Positions 1 to 10,274 of a DNA stretch of 64,000 bases are shown piece by piece (position 1 is the stretch's first letter; every line of letters starts with the position of its first letter). The stretch comes from Oegoconia quadripuncta (taxonomy: Eukaryota > Arthropoda > Insecta > Lepidoptera > Autostichidae). The stretch spans positions 36,824,778-36,888,777 of the forward strand of contig OX438744.1 of assembly GCA_949316235.1 (NCBI GenBank), given 5' to 3'. The position numbers were made by a program, and so were the translations under genes. The notes beneath the pieces were generated by a model that was not told where the DNA came from, did not search any database, and saw only the letters and a list, made by a program, of their open reading frames with translations.

Positions 1-459
1 ACGTTTCATAAAGGTCGGATCCGTAGAAGCTCGGGAAACCATGTCTTCAGCGACATGCTTTCGCTGCGCTTTTTGAACAAAATTGAGCTCTTTTGGAACT
101 AGTCGAGCGGCGACGCGTTTCATGTCTAAAATGTCAATGAGAATGTTGTGGACGGACTTAAAAGATATGTTCACCTCACTAGCCAACTCTCTCAGACTCA
201 TACGTCGATTTTCGAGCACTAGCTTCTTGATTCTGTCGATGTTTTCTTTGGTCGTAGCGGTTGAAGGTCTACCAGAACGAGGCAAGTCTACTACTACTTC
301 TCGGCCTTCTTTAAAAGCCTTATACCATTCATAAGCCCTTGTTTTCGATATACACGATTCGCCGTAGGTATTTCGCAACATTTTTAGTGATTCACCACAT
401 GAAATATCATTTGAAACACAAAATTTAAGGCACACTCTTTGTTCAACAATATTTTCCAT
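1..459 (-). CDS. mariner-family transposase, N-terminal part (runs off window edge)
   Basis: The frame is open for 153 codons, from the ATG at 459-457 to the left edge, with no internal stop. The protein starts MENIVEQRVCLKF and has the paired helix-turn-helix layout of mariner transposases. A first HTH holds 'EWYKAFKEGREVVVDLPRSG' (about residues 45-65), followed by the linker 'GRPST' and a second HTH with 'SLRELASEVNISFKSVHNIL'. It reaches the segment 'LVPKEL', equivalent to the WVPHEL motif, and 'DPTFMKR', just before the catalytic domain. The DDD/DDE catalytic residues lie outside the window, so activity cannot be judged. The noncoding 5' part of the element should continue to about 600, but I could not place the terminal inverted repeat. 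The family assignment is firm; the subfamily (irritans-like) is inference. Confidence 0.85.
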   Translation of the reverse strand, partial: MENIVEQRVCLKFCVSNDISCGESLKMLRNTYGESCISKTRAYEWYKAFKEGREVVVDLPRSGRPSTATTKENIDRIKKLVLENRRMSLRELASEVNISFKSVHNILIDILDMKRVAARLVPKELNFVQKAQRKHVAEDMVSRASTDPTFMKR

Positions 460-619
460 TGTAAAAATCGCCGAGGACTCAAAACTATGACCAACAAAAA
501 GTGTAGTTTAAAACAAATTAAATGACAGATCCCGCTCAAATTTTGCGCGATAAATCAGTACAGTGCTACCAACATGCAGTAAAAAAATTAGAACGACCTC
601 TTTTACGCGGGTCTTTTTA

Positions 620-1233
620 TTGACATATTCCCGATACTTTTTACACAGAGTAGTATATTAAGTAGAAAGTAAAACACAGGTTGTTTGATGTGTTTGGATG
701 CTAACATAGTGTTTCGGGGGTTTCCCTTTCTATTTATAGTTACATATTAAATTTGACATTTAGTTACACAAAGCGCGTATCTAATAAACTTCCTATATAC
801 AAAACATCGTTAAAGCAAGCCTCGTCTTAACTCAACGTCACGCGTACATCTTACTATTTCTTCGGGGTCATTAGCGGGAACGACACCCATTCCGGGGCCC
901 ATTTAGATAAAATGTCAGAGATTTGAACCAAGATCTCCCCCCACCACCCCGCCCCGTGTAATGAGTCGCGAAGATTTTCCTAGGGTGAGAATGTTTGTAT
1001 AGGGTGTGAATTTATGTTGAGCTATTTGTGTGATTGTTATGAATTACCTACTGGTATCTGTATAGATAAGAAAAATTAAACAATTTTCAGTTACGAACCT
1101 TTTTTTGTGGCCACTAAAGTTGATGTAAAGATGAAATATGTCGATGGTCTTTATCAATTTCACAAATAATTTTGTCATGCTGTTTGATTTATTGTGACGT
1201 CACCGTCGTCGTTGTTAAAATTACGATTTATAT
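620..1233. other. no gene recognised
   Basis: AT-rich sequence with a short C-rich patch near 930-955 ('CCCCCCACCACCCCGCCCC'). I see no coding region or recognised repeat. Confidence 0.4.
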
Positions 1234-1476
1234 CCGCCTCCATGGCTCAATGTTAACAACATTGGTCCGCCTGGCTAGCTACCACCATCTTATCTAAATC
1301 TGTCGCCAAGCAGCAATCTTAATAGCATTGCTGTGATCTGGCTGTCAGAGATAAAATAGCCAGTCCCCCAAATGTGTTGGGGTTTCCGGGTTAGTACGCT
1401 TCCACCTTCGACCTCATTTTCACTTAATATCACATGTGATTGAGGTGAAGTACCAATCCGTAGTGCGTAAAAAAAA
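1234..1476 (+). mobile_element. tRNA-derived SINE, family A, internally deleted
   Basis: This starts with 'GCCTCCATGGCTCAATG', the family A head containing an A-box-like segment. It then jumps directly to the family body ('GCCTGGCTAGCTACCACCAT') and ends with '...GATTGAGGTGAAGTACC' and an A-run. Compared with full copies (24638, 27567, 33792), about 75 bp including the B box is missing. The copy is probably dead, because the internal pol III promoter is incomplete. Confidence 0.8.
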
Positions 1477-1794
1477 TCCAACCAAGTGCTGGTAGCCCGA
1501 AATGGTCGACTATAAGGAAACTTTTTGGAAATTTACAACTTTTTTTACTACTTACTAAATCTTAGGTTTTACTGGAAAGTCTTATAGCTCAGTTCGAGAT
1601 TTTACAGTCACATAAACCAGAAACCAGACTGACAATTTATACTCACAACGAATATCTCCCTGTATACCTACAGTAGGTGGGTAGTTGAATTAGAGATTCG
1701 TTTGCTTATCTTTGCTCTCTTCAGACGACGTGAACCCTCTGCTACTTTTATAATGCATTATTTAGAATAGGGGAGGCTGTACCTACCCATGAGT

Positions 1795-1950
1795 TTTGTT
1801 TGGCATTTCCATTTATTCACGAGTCATGGATATTTATATAAATATTTATGTACGTTTAACCGTTATTCAGTATCTATAGAAGCTTTGCTTAGTTTGGAAC
1901 TAGATTGATTGGTGTAAGTATCCGAAAGATTTATTTTATATTCATTTAAC
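1795..1950 (+). mobile_element. SINE family B', 5'-truncated
   Basis: The body 'CACGAGTCATGGATATTTAT', then 'AGCTTTGCTTAGTTTGGAAC' and 'GATTGGTGTAAGTATCC', matches the copies at 6065 and 35772. The tRNA-like head is absent. Confidence 0.7.
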
Positions 1951-1967
1951 CCTGAGTTTAATCAAAA

Positions 1968-2140
1968 ACGGCGATGAGCTCACCCCCTGTCACGTGTGCA
2001 TTTTTCTACTTTTCCCTGAAGATCCCTGGATGTTGTTTTAATATTTGGAACACCCAAACGCTAATGTTTGGGATATCTCTGAACACCACGTTTGGGATAA
2101 AGGTCGTGACGTTATATATGTAATGGACACACATATTCCG
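1968..2140 (+). repeat. dispersed repeat family E, 3' part
   Basis: The segments 'CCTGTCACGTGTGCATTT', 'GGATGTTGTTTTAATATTTG', 'CACCCAAACGCTAATGTTTG' and 'GGGATAAAGGTCGTGACGTT' occur in the same order in the other family E copies (8636, 18835, 26143). No protein is visible. The element class is unknown to me. Confidence 0.7.
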
Positions 2141-2674
2141 AGCCTTAAGCTTTTACAATTTTTGTGAAATTGTATAATAAATAAAAAAATATTTAATGAT
2201 TTATGGACAATATTGTCTTAGACCAGATTGTTAGGGATAAATAGGTAAGTAAGAATTTTTGGTCACTTAGAGGAGGATAGTAAATAATTTTGAAATATCT
2301 TCGGATCTAGAAATAGCGATAGTTTGAAATAGAGGCCTTTTTGTTTAAACTATATTCAACTTTATGACAATTTGTTAGTAATGCAGCAGTTGTGAAATTT
2401 ATAAATGTGAGTCTGTGCCAGTCTGTGGTGTTTAATTTGAAAATAGAATCTTTATCGATCAGTTCGTTCGTCTGCTTACCCAGCCTAGTAGGCCGAAGGA
2501 ATAGATTCCAGGCCCTCTTAAATAATAAAAAAAAAACAATGTAGCTTCAAGAGTATTTCGAATATAATTGTTTCTCTTAATATTTTTAACAATGGTTTGG
2601 AACAGGTCTATTGCCATAAGGTTTTTTTATACCACTTTAAACTCAATTCAACAATAAGATTGTTCATACATGGT

Positions 2675-2945
2675 CGTCGGGACGTCTCCGATTTGGTCAT
2701 GGTACGTTCGTCGTGGTCTTCCCCTACCAACACTAACATCCACATTCACATCGTATATCTCTTTCCTTAGTCTTCTTTCATTCATCCTCTCCACATGTCC
2801 AAACCATCTCATCATACCTTTTTCAATCTTTGTCACTACGTCTTCTTTCACATTTCTTATAACCCCCTAAACCTACACTATACCTGATTTTATCTTTCAA
2901 AGTCACCCCACTAATACTTCTCAATTTCTTCTTCTGCCATTCCAT
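2675..2945 (-). pseudogene. LINE reverse-transcriptase polyprotein, C-terminal fragment
   Basis: Read on the minus strand, the fragment contains 'VTKIEKGMMRWFGHVERMNE' followed by 'GRGRPRRTYHDQIGDV'. This is the typical C-terminal region of an insect non-LTR retrotransposon polyprotein. Directly after 'GDV' the sequence jumps to the piece equivalent to 'RRACMNN' of the copy at 9560, so about ten residues are deleted, and the homology then ends. Upstream residues ('LRSISGVTLKDKIR') are in the right order but the frame is broken. A dead 5'-truncated copy. Confidence 0.75.
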
Positions 2946-2949
2946 TTTT

Positions 2950-3300
2950 ATTTATCCAACGAGGACACTGGACGGCCCAAACCCTCTTAAGTTTGTAACT
3001 TCTAAAAATCACTAATGCATGTTTCATCAAAAGTTTTCACGTATAATTTTCTTACTCTCCAAAAGACATTAAACTAGACGTCACTAACATCGGCCGTTCC
3101 AAAAACCATCCCCTTTTCAATTCGTTTTAAATACTTACAACAACTAAACCCACACAGACGCTCCGTTCCCCCCCTCGCGCAAAAACACCACCCCCCGCCT
3201 TGGGGCAATTCTTCAAAGGGTGAAAAAACCCCGCGCGCCCCCACTCTCGCTCCCCTCGGCCCGCCTTAGCAATTCTTAGGGAGAAAAAAGGGGTGGATAC
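2950..3300. other. C-rich stretch without gene
   Basis: From 3160 to 3300 the plus strand is rich in C with interspersed CG dinucleotides ('CCCCCCTCGCGCAAAAACAC', 'CCCCGCGCGCCCCCACTCTC'), unlike the AT-rich surroundings. No coding region is seen. Similar short islands lie near 38.5 and 59.45 kb. Confidence 0.4.
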
Positions 3301-4129
3301 TTAGCAACGGGCTATAGGGGATTGATTTTTGTTGTAGTTCCACAATGGCCCGGAGTTTGAATTTGGAATTATATGGTGGTTTATATTTTTTTAAACGAGC
3401 TCTGGCTCTGGGTGGTGTAAATTCTGTACTCTGCTATTTTATTTTAAAATCGTTTTAGTGTTTTGATGTGAATTAACAAGTTTGTTTAGTAGGTTTCATT
3501 TCGTGATTTTTTTAAGTATTGGAAAACTATAAAAGCTTATGTTCTCCAGTCGGTTCCAACTCATTTTGTTTATTGTGTTTTAGTAAATGTTTGTTTTAGA
3601 ATAGGTACACATAAGTAGATACTAGGTGCCTTACCTGGCATATATGCCTGGTCATCCTAGTATCATACCAAGGTTCGGATTGCATAATAATGTGTGTTAC
3701 TGACCCAAAAATTATAAAAATGTGTCTCTTTCTCTAGCCTCTATAAATATTTTTTTTTAATCAAGGCCTGCATGGTGGCTGCTTGGGTAATGATTTTTGT
3801 GTTTGTACGCCTATTACCTAAGGCCCTTAAATATATTCAAAATATATAAAAAAAATTGAAAGTAACACTCAACGTATTAAATTTATCGTTTTTGATTTGA
3901 ATTTAAATTTTTTGTGCGTCGTTTACTTTCATTTTTTTTTTGCCTATAGTTACTCATTCAAATCCTAAAAGACGGTCAAGTGTATAGGTATATAATCTGT
4001 GCCTTGAGTTTCGTACCACTATTGATAGAGGTGTAAAACCGAAAAACTTAAATTGTCCATCTTATGATTTCAACCGAAAATAATGTTTGTTTCGTATTAA
4101 TTCCACACGGGATTCAAAACTAATGATTT
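3300..4129. other. no gene recognised
   Basis: AT-rich sequence with many stops in all frames; nothing recognised. Confidence 0.4.
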
Positions 4130-4283
4130 GAGGGTGAATTTGAATTCATATAATTCCCATTAAGTGGTGACGACACTCTTGATTACAAAGTAAACCAATC
4201 TGAAACCACCTTTAGTATGGAAGTCCAATTTTCGGCTGAATTCGGCTAGTGAAGAAACCAGTAAACAGGAATTACACGTATTT
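4130..4283 (+). mobile_element. MITE family (CAGGGTG ends), internally deleted copy
   Basis: It contains in order 'GGGTGAATTTGAATTCATAT', 'AAGTAAACCAATCTGAAACC', 'TTTAGTATGGAAGTCCAA' and 'AACAGGAATTACACG'. These are the left end, centre and right end of the MITE seen in full at 5562-5939. More than half of the element is missing. Confidence 0.7.
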
Positions 4284-4540
4284 AAATGGAAAGTATGTGT
4301 AAAAGTCTATTATAAAATATCAGACTATATCTAGATGATAAGGATGCTTGAACAAACCGCCCGGCGGCATCGCAACGCCTCCCTTCGTGCAAAATTTCCA
4401 AATTGTAGGTCACCGATAAATACCATAATGATGATTTGTCACAGAGTGGGACTTTAAAAATAATCAATAATAATATACTAATGGTATTTATAGCTGTGGA
4501 AAAGCTTTATCTCCTAACACTACCCTACTTATTCTGGGGT

Positions 4541-4681
4541 GGACACCTTCCTCAAAGGCCGGCAACGCATCTGTGACCCTTTTGGTGTTGCGGGTGTCCA
4601 TGGGCGGCGGTGATTGCTTTCCATCAGGTGACCCGCATGCTCGTTTGCCGCCCTATCATATAAAAAAAAAAAAAAAAAAAA
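4541..4681 (+). mobile_element. young LINE, 3' end with poly(A) (copy 1 of 3)
   Basis: The 3' end contains 'AAAGGCCGGCAACGCATCTG', 'GGTGTCCATGGGCGGCGG' and 'CGCATGCTCGTTTGCCGCCC', then a 20-base A-run. Over the shared part I count a single difference from the copy at 48408. This is a severely 5'-truncated LINE insertion. The last residues of the ORF (...VAGVHGRR, stop) are still readable. Confidence 0.8.
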
Positions 4682-4877
4682 CACCGGCAATTTTTTTTTT
4701 TTATTTTGTTAAGTTTATGAAATGAACTTTTAAATTTTTTTCGTAAGTTATCTAAATATTATCAATTTAACCCACGTTTGAAGCCAATTTGTTATCCAAT
4801 CATAGACATACAGGCAGACAGCAATCTGTCAACATCGTCAACACCATTATTAAATTTGTATTGAAAAATCTAACTTT

Positions 4878-5306
4878 CTAATATTATAAATGCGAAAGTT
4901 TGGATGTTTGTTTGTTGCTCAATCACGGCGAAACGGCTGAACAGATTTGGATTAAATTAGGTATATAAGTAGACCATACACTGGATTAAGACATAGGGTA
5001 CTTTTATCCCGATAAAGTGAGTAATAAACTGGATTAAGACATAGGATACTTTAATCCCGATAAAGTGAGTAATATACTGGATTAAGACATAGGATACTTT
5101 AATCCCGATAAAGTGAGTAATATACTGGATTAAGACATAGGATACTTTTATCCCGATAAAGTGAGTAATATACTGGATTAAGACATAGGATACTTTAATC
5201 CCGATAAAGTGAGTAATATACTGGATTAAGACATAGGATACTTTTATCCCGATAAAGTGAGTAGTTCCCGCGGGATAAACAAATTATATTCACGATAAAG
5301 CTAGTA
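4878..5306 (+). mobile_element. dispersed repeat family D, with internal tandem expansion
   Basis: The left end is 'CTAATATTATAAATGCGAAA', then 'CGGCGAAACGGCTGAACAG', and the right end is 'CACGATAAAGCTAGTATG'. The usual family D part just before the right end (the 'GCGAAGCCGCGGGCGG' type) is missing here. The family occurs in both orientations at 18242, 22810, 26469, 28283, 32182 and 41293. It is non-coding. I think it is a non-autonomous element (Helitron-like or LINE-derived), but the class is not settled by the sequence. Confidence 0.75.
4980..5262 (+). repeat. 48-bp tandem repeat, about six units
   Basis: Units start at 4980, 5028, 5076, 5124, 5172 and 5220, exactly 48 bp apart. Each begins 'ACTGGATTAAGACATAGG' and ends 'CGATAAAGTGAGTAAT'; the last runs into the single-copy continuation 'GTTCCCGCGGGATAAAC'. 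Units differ at only a few sites (TTTTAT versus TTTAAT, GGGTA versus GGATA). Each carries the near-palindrome 'ACTTTAATCCCGATAAAGT'. Other family D copies have this segment once, so the array is a local amplification. Confidence 0.9.
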
Positions 5307-5433
5307 TGTAAGTTCGAAAATGTTTTGAAAATGTATGACAGTGAATGTTCTCGATTCAAAATATTAGTTTTCGGTATGTTTAAAGCAAATTTTCATATTA
5401 ATTTCTTAAGTAGGTATTTGTTTTATAAATACT

Positions 5434-5558
5434 TCTTTTTAACCGACTCCAAAAAAGGGGAAGATTCTAATATTTCGTGTATGTTTATACTTCCGTTAAT
5501 TGTTACTCGATTTTGATGACTGTTTTTTTTTGATAGGGTTTATCACAAGGGTGATCTC
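5434..5558 (+). repeat. dispersed repeat family I, 5' part
   Basis: 'AACCGACTCCAAAAAAGG' begins the piece, and 'GATTTTGATGACTGTTTTTT' with 'TTTGATAGGGTT' follows. The same order is seen near 42.4-42.84 kb. It stops at the MITE that begins at 5562. Confidence 0.55.
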
Positions 5559-5561
5559 GTA

Positions 5562-5939
5562 TACAGGGTGAATGTGAATTCGTGTAATTCCCATTAACTG
5601 TTGACGCCACACCTGATTACGAACAACTTTCCCCAAGTGACCATAGTCGAATTCGATCAAAAAATTTTCGATTACCTTACAAAGTAAACAATGCTGAAAA
5701 GTTTTCGGTTGGTGAGTCCACTCCTGATTAGGAACAACTTTCCACTAAGAACCATAGCCGAATTCAGGCGAAAAATGTTGGACTTCCATACTAAAGGTGT
5801 TTACTTTTTTTTTTTTTTGAATGGCTAACCTCAAATTTTTTTTCTCTAATTCGACTATGGTTCCTTGGGGAAAGTTGTTCGTGATCAGGAGTGCAGTCAC
5901 CAGTAAACAGGAATTACATGAATTAAATTTCATCCTGTA
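5562..5939. mobile_element. complete MITE with long inverted ends (TA-flanked)
   Basis: The ends are 'TA CAGGGTGAATG' and 'CATCCTG TA', so the likely target duplication is TA. The terminal inverted repeats are about 95 bp and imperfect. The left arm has 'GTGTAATTCCCATTAACTG' and 'GAACAACTTTCCCCAAGTGA'; the right arm, inverted, has 'CATGTAATTCCTGTTTACTG' and 'GAACAACTTTCCCCAAGGAA'. There is no coding capacity. Related copies lie at 4130, 30168 and 49148-50692. TA duplication and small size fit a Tc1/mariner-mobilised MITE (inference). Confidence 0.8.
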
Positions 5940-6064
5940 TATTTGGTTAAGATCCGATGCTGCACTTCGGAGATACATCCAAATGGTATCTATGTTAATT
6001 ACTACTTGTGTACTTTGACGACATAATGGTTATTGCTGATCTCTGAAGTGGATTGTTTTGCCAA

Positions 6065-6275
6065 ATGACATGATGATTAGTGTAGTGGATAGTGACCCAG
6101 TAAGTAACCAACGGTTGCCGGTTCAAATCCCGCGAAGGGTAAATGATTGTGTGATGACGAACGCTTATTTCCGAGTCGTGGATGTTTATACAAATATTTA
6201 TGTATATGTTTATCCATTATCTAATATCCATAGCAAGCTTTGTTTAGTTTGGGAGCAGATGATTGATGTGTCCTA
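6065..6275 (+). mobile_element. tRNA-derived SINE family B', full head
   Basis: The head 'TTAGTGTAGTGGATAGTGAC' is A-box-like and 'GGTTCAAATCC' is B-box-like. The body ('GTCGTGGATGTTTATACAAA', 'AGCTTTGTTTAGTTTGGGAG') matches 1795 and 35772. It is too diverged from a cloverleaf to be a tRNA gene. Confidence 0.75.
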
Positions 6276-6279
6276 AAAA

Positions 6280-6900
6280 AAATTACAAACTGGAATGACT
6301 TTCTGCTACATAAACCTATTTTACGTTAAAGTTCTTCCTCATTTTCCAATCTTGTACTATTAATATAATTATTCTCTCTACTATTAATTACTATTAATTC
6401 AATTTAATTAAAAAGAATAAAATAAAAATAAGTACTATTAATATATTAATATAATTAGTATATTAATATACTCTCCATAAATATAATTATTAATTTAATT
6501 ACCTATTACTCTTTAATTGTCCTGCTAACTAACAAACCTTCCACCTTTTAAAGCACTATAGTTTTTAACACCTCAATTTTACCCTCATCGCTAAAAAGGT
6601 CTGAAATACCCATCCCACTATAACACACACAAATAAAAATCACCCTGCTATACACATGCAAAAAACCTTAACTAGTTGTTCCCCCCCTGCTTCCGCCCCC
6701 TCAGGGAGGGAGCCCTCATATCCTTGCAGAAATTTTGTTTACTTCTCTGCAAGGAGCCGGGACGGGAAGCGACGACTCGTTCGAAATAGGAACTCGGCAG
6801 AATTGGTTTTGCGTTCTAAATTTAAAACTGGATGGTTTGTTTTTGTTCGGATATTAGTGTTAGAAAGAGGTTTTGCATCGATAATTTATACCTAGTTAAA
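6280..6900. other. AT-rich low complexity, then a mixed stretch
   Basis: 6345-6500 is almost pure A/T built from shuffled 'ATTAATATA' pieces. 6655-6800 has a higher G+C patch ('CTTCCGCCCCCTCAGGGAGG') with no gene. The open frame at 6656-6895 shows no recognisable domain and I do not call it. Confidence 0.4.
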
Positions 6901-8345
6901 AGTTAAAATAAGAACGTATGAACTTTTTTTTTCTTTCTGTTGATTTATTGAGAGGTTTTCTATAAATATTGCGAGTATATTTCTGAGTAAATGAGAAAAA
7001 CTTACTACAGATTATAAAGAAAATGTCTAATTCGTTTTCTGATTAGGTTAGGGGAGGATCTTTTTTAACAATAAATTATAACTTTATTCTTCACAGGACA
7101 ATGTAACTCCAATGATAATAATTAATCAGTAGGTATAATTTCTTATTTCTTTTTCAATTGGAACAACCTACCTACCTACAAGTCAATTTAACGGCCAGCA
7201 ATCGCTCCGGGAGGCGTGATATGAAAACTCGTGCCTCGAATACGGAACGCGCTCAATTCAAACTTGAATTTAAACGTAGAACGCAGCGTTCCAAGTTTCC
7301 AAATTTGAAAATTAAAGCGACTTGTCGAGAATTAAATACAATATGGCGAACTGGGAGGGTGGCGGGCTGGCGTGTTCAACTTTGAAATAGAAAAATGTGT
7401 TTTCGAGTTACCTCTTTAAATAACTAGGTAACAATAGGTACTTTTATAAGCCTAGGCTTTTATAAGTTTTATACTAGGATAAATCCGCCGTTGTACCTAT
7501 GTAAAATTAATGTATCGCCTTTTTGTACAATAAAGCGTTTACAAGCAAACAAACAAATACTCTTTATTGTCATCGAAAAATAGTGAGAATTATAATTTTA
7601 GTTGATAACAACGAACGAATAATTCATTATTTTTTTTACATATATAGGTACTTAACCCTTTATCCAATTCAAGAAAGTTTCAAGGTATTTGCGTTGTACC
7701 CTTACGACATCCACGAAGAGAGTTTTTTTTTTTTTTTTTATAATAATTTATATTTTTTGTTTTTATTATAATTATTGCGATTTTTGAAGAAAATAAGATC
7801 ACATAAGTACACTGTTGGACATTTAAATGTCGGCTACTCCCTAGGCCCCCACCTTCTGCTTTACGTATCCAGTCGCTTCGCAAATCTTCGTTTTATAACG
7901 CATAAAAATTAAATATACAGCTATATATATTCACCTAAAACAGACGTCAAAGAATTAATAATAAGTTGGCATTAAAAAAAAACCAAGCGGATTAACCCGC
8001 TTTTTATTTCAGTTATGACCTAAATGGTGCATACTTTTCAAAATCTAGGTAATTCTTAACCGATCGTCGAAAATAAGCTTAAAATAAAAATATTTTGTCA
8101 CTAAAAAATATTATTTTTTTATATTCCCGCTGCAAAATTTCCAATTGATCTGGGACCTATATAATATTACTTAACTCGTAAAATTATAAGCATAGTAGTA
8201 GGTACCCGCCGCCTACGATTGTCAGAAATTTTCATGCGGCAAGTTACTTGTAATTAACAAAATACATTCACAACTTGTAACTAGATTTAAATAGTAACGC
8301 CGCTGGTACGAGAGAAGTAGTGTTGGGAAAATCTTGTCGATAAAA
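6900..8345. other. no gene recognised
   Basis: Mostly AT-rich. 7180-7385 is more balanced, CpG-containing and without an evident repeat; its 75-residue open frame has no recognised domain. 7560-7600 holds 'CTCTTTATTGTCATCG', which looks like an inverted LINE/SINE tail with a polyadenylation signal. 7720-7745 is a T-run. Confidence 0.35.
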
Positions 8346-8349
8346 ATAA

Positions 8350-8470
8350 ATCTGGGTGTTGGCCGAGTGTTAGAAGAGCGTGTTTGCAGTGTTGTGAGAT
8401 TAATGGGTGATTGAATTAGATGATTAAAGGCTTATGTTCAACAGTGGACTATCGGCTGCTGATGTGTGTA
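8350..8470 (+). repeat. SINE/LINE 3' fragment
   Basis: 'AAAGGCTTATGTTCAACAGT' followed by 'GGACTATCGGCTGCTGATG' is a tail type common in lepidopteran genomes. Related wording ('AGGCTTATGTCCAGCAGCAG') occurs at 39855. The family is uncertain. Confidence 0.45.
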
Positions 8471-8635
8471 ATATATGATGTATGTCTTCTAAAGCGCACC
8501 TGCACACCATCTGTTATCCATTGCCATTCATTTCTTGTTACCTTATCTGCTATGTGTTTCAAAAAACATACTTAGAAGACAATAAAATACAATGTGTAAT
8601 AAATATAATATGCAGTTTCCGGCACGTAAAAAAAT

Positions 8636-8850
8636 AGAACTAACCCGTGTCTTCCCGTGGGTGGTCTATAAGGCGACTAAGGGAATTTAGAGCAAAAAAT
8701 ATCTATAGACTTACACTTTTCAACGGCGATATGGACTCTATCTCCTCGCACGAGTGCAAATACCCTAACGGTTATATTTAAGATATTTCTGACCACCCCA
8801 TTTGGGATAAAGGTCGTGACTTCATGTAGGTATATATGTATCAATAATAT
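8636..8850 (+). repeat. dispersed repeat family E
   Basis: Starts 'AACCCGTGTCTTCCCGTGGG' and 'AAGGCGACTAAGGGAATTTA', and ends 'CCATTTGGGATAAAGGTCGT'. The middle part ('GGATGTTGTTTCAA...') is shortened relative to the copy at 18835. Confidence 0.7.
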
Positions 8851-9558
8851 ACAACAGGATTATGTAACAAGCATTATAGGATTAAAATGATGTCCTACTT
8901 GTGTATAGATTATGATGAAAACCTCGACTGATATTTAATAATCATTAGAAATACAATGTCACTATCTCAATATGAAGAACATCTATCGATGACGTCTTCA
9001 CACGAGTCATACCCCAACCCTAGTCTCCATACAAAGAGACACTAAGAAATTATGTATTCCCCTTGGCGCAGTTTCGGTGAAACTTTATTGAATTTGTTCC
9101 GAGGTGTTCAGAGATGCAGCACTTTTGTCGTTGCCTCGTGATTTGAATACAGCTGCTGCTAATTTTGTTCGTTACAATGCGATATTGTCGGTATATTTCG
9201 CTGAAGTTTTGGTGAAGTTGGCTTTAATAGAGATCATCCTATATGGAAATCAACGCTTCCCAAAGGTATCTAATGCCCGTCAGGCCCCATATTCATAATG
9301 GTTTAATATCGATGTTTTATCGGCCCATACTGACAATCTAATAAAAAAATAATAATATGAAATTATTTATTCACAACTTTAAGTGTCATTCACATGTGTC
9401 AGAAGATATCTCTCTATATACACACAAAAAGAAAGAAAAGCAACTAAATACCTATAATTATAATAAAAATAAATAAATAATACAATTAAATAAATTAAAT
9501 TCCAAACATTCCAATATCGAAATATTGTTATTGGCATCAGTGACAATGGAATAGTGTA
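8850..9558. other. no gene recognised
   Basis: AT-rich. The open frame at 9104-9298 has no recognised domain. 9430-9500 is an A/T-rich tail-like tract. Confidence 0.35.
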
Positions 9559-9559
9559 A

Positions 9560-9800
9560 TTAGGGAGTGTGAATGAAGACTCAGTGACAAACATTGAAAA
9601 AGGGAAGATGAGAAGACCACAGCGAACGTACCACGATCAAATCGGGGACGTCTTAAAGAAAGGCCAACTCAAGAGTACCTTAAACCGACGAGCATGTATG
9701 AACAACATAAAGAAAGTGAATAAAGCACTATGTCAGGATCGTAGCAAGTATAAGTCTGTGGTCTCTGTTTACCCCTACGGGAAACAGGCGTGAATTGATG
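9560..9800 (+). pseudogene. LINE C-terminal fragment with internal deletion
   Basis: The reading frame starts MNEDSVTNIEKGKM and jumps straight to 'RRPQRTYHDQIGDVLKKGQL', losing the 'RWFGHVERM' block present in the 2.7-kb copy. It then runs through 'NRRACMNN' and 'DRSKYKSVVSVYPYGKQA' to the stop at 9791-9793. It is the same LINE type as 2675 and 14675. The 3' noncoding part ('TTGATGTATGTATCAATG') is short. Confidence 0.75.
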
Positions 9801-10274
9801 TATGTATCAATGCCATTGGTGAAGTTTCAAAAATTATAAAGGCATGGATATTTCTGTTGTAATAAACGAATTGTACTTATTTTGATTATTGACAACCGTT
9901 TTCAGCATTCACTTAATGTTTGAATACCAGACAATTGGTAGAGTATGATGGAGATCACACTGAATTATTCAATATGTTTTTTAAATATAAATTTAATATT
10001 CATAAATATTTTTTTTTCCTCACACATAATATAAGTGTTGTTTTATTTTGAAAACCTAAGTGAAAGGGGGTTGCACTGAAAACCAGCGCTGTCAATTGCC
10101 GTACGACATATCGCCAGCAAATCCAAACCCTTTGCCACAAATACATTTAATTATGCAAAATGTTACACCTACGAAATTTTCTGTATTTGTTGGCAATAAA
10201 TACTTTTTCTTTCTTTCTTTCAATATCAGCAAATTGATGCATATTCATGATTTTGATAAATAACTTCATTCATT
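9800..10274. other. no gene recognised
   Basis: AT-rich. 10160-10215 reads like a tail ('GTTGGCAATAAATACTTTTT'), probably from a LINE, but is too short to classify. Confidence 0.35.

Noticed and set aside
4980..5262. CRISPR-like regular repeats
   Set aside because: Units are contiguous with no spacers, in a eukaryotic dispersed element. It is a tandem array.
5745..6018. Two short ORFs over 5.75-6.02 kb
   Set aside because: They lie in the inverted arm of a MITE.
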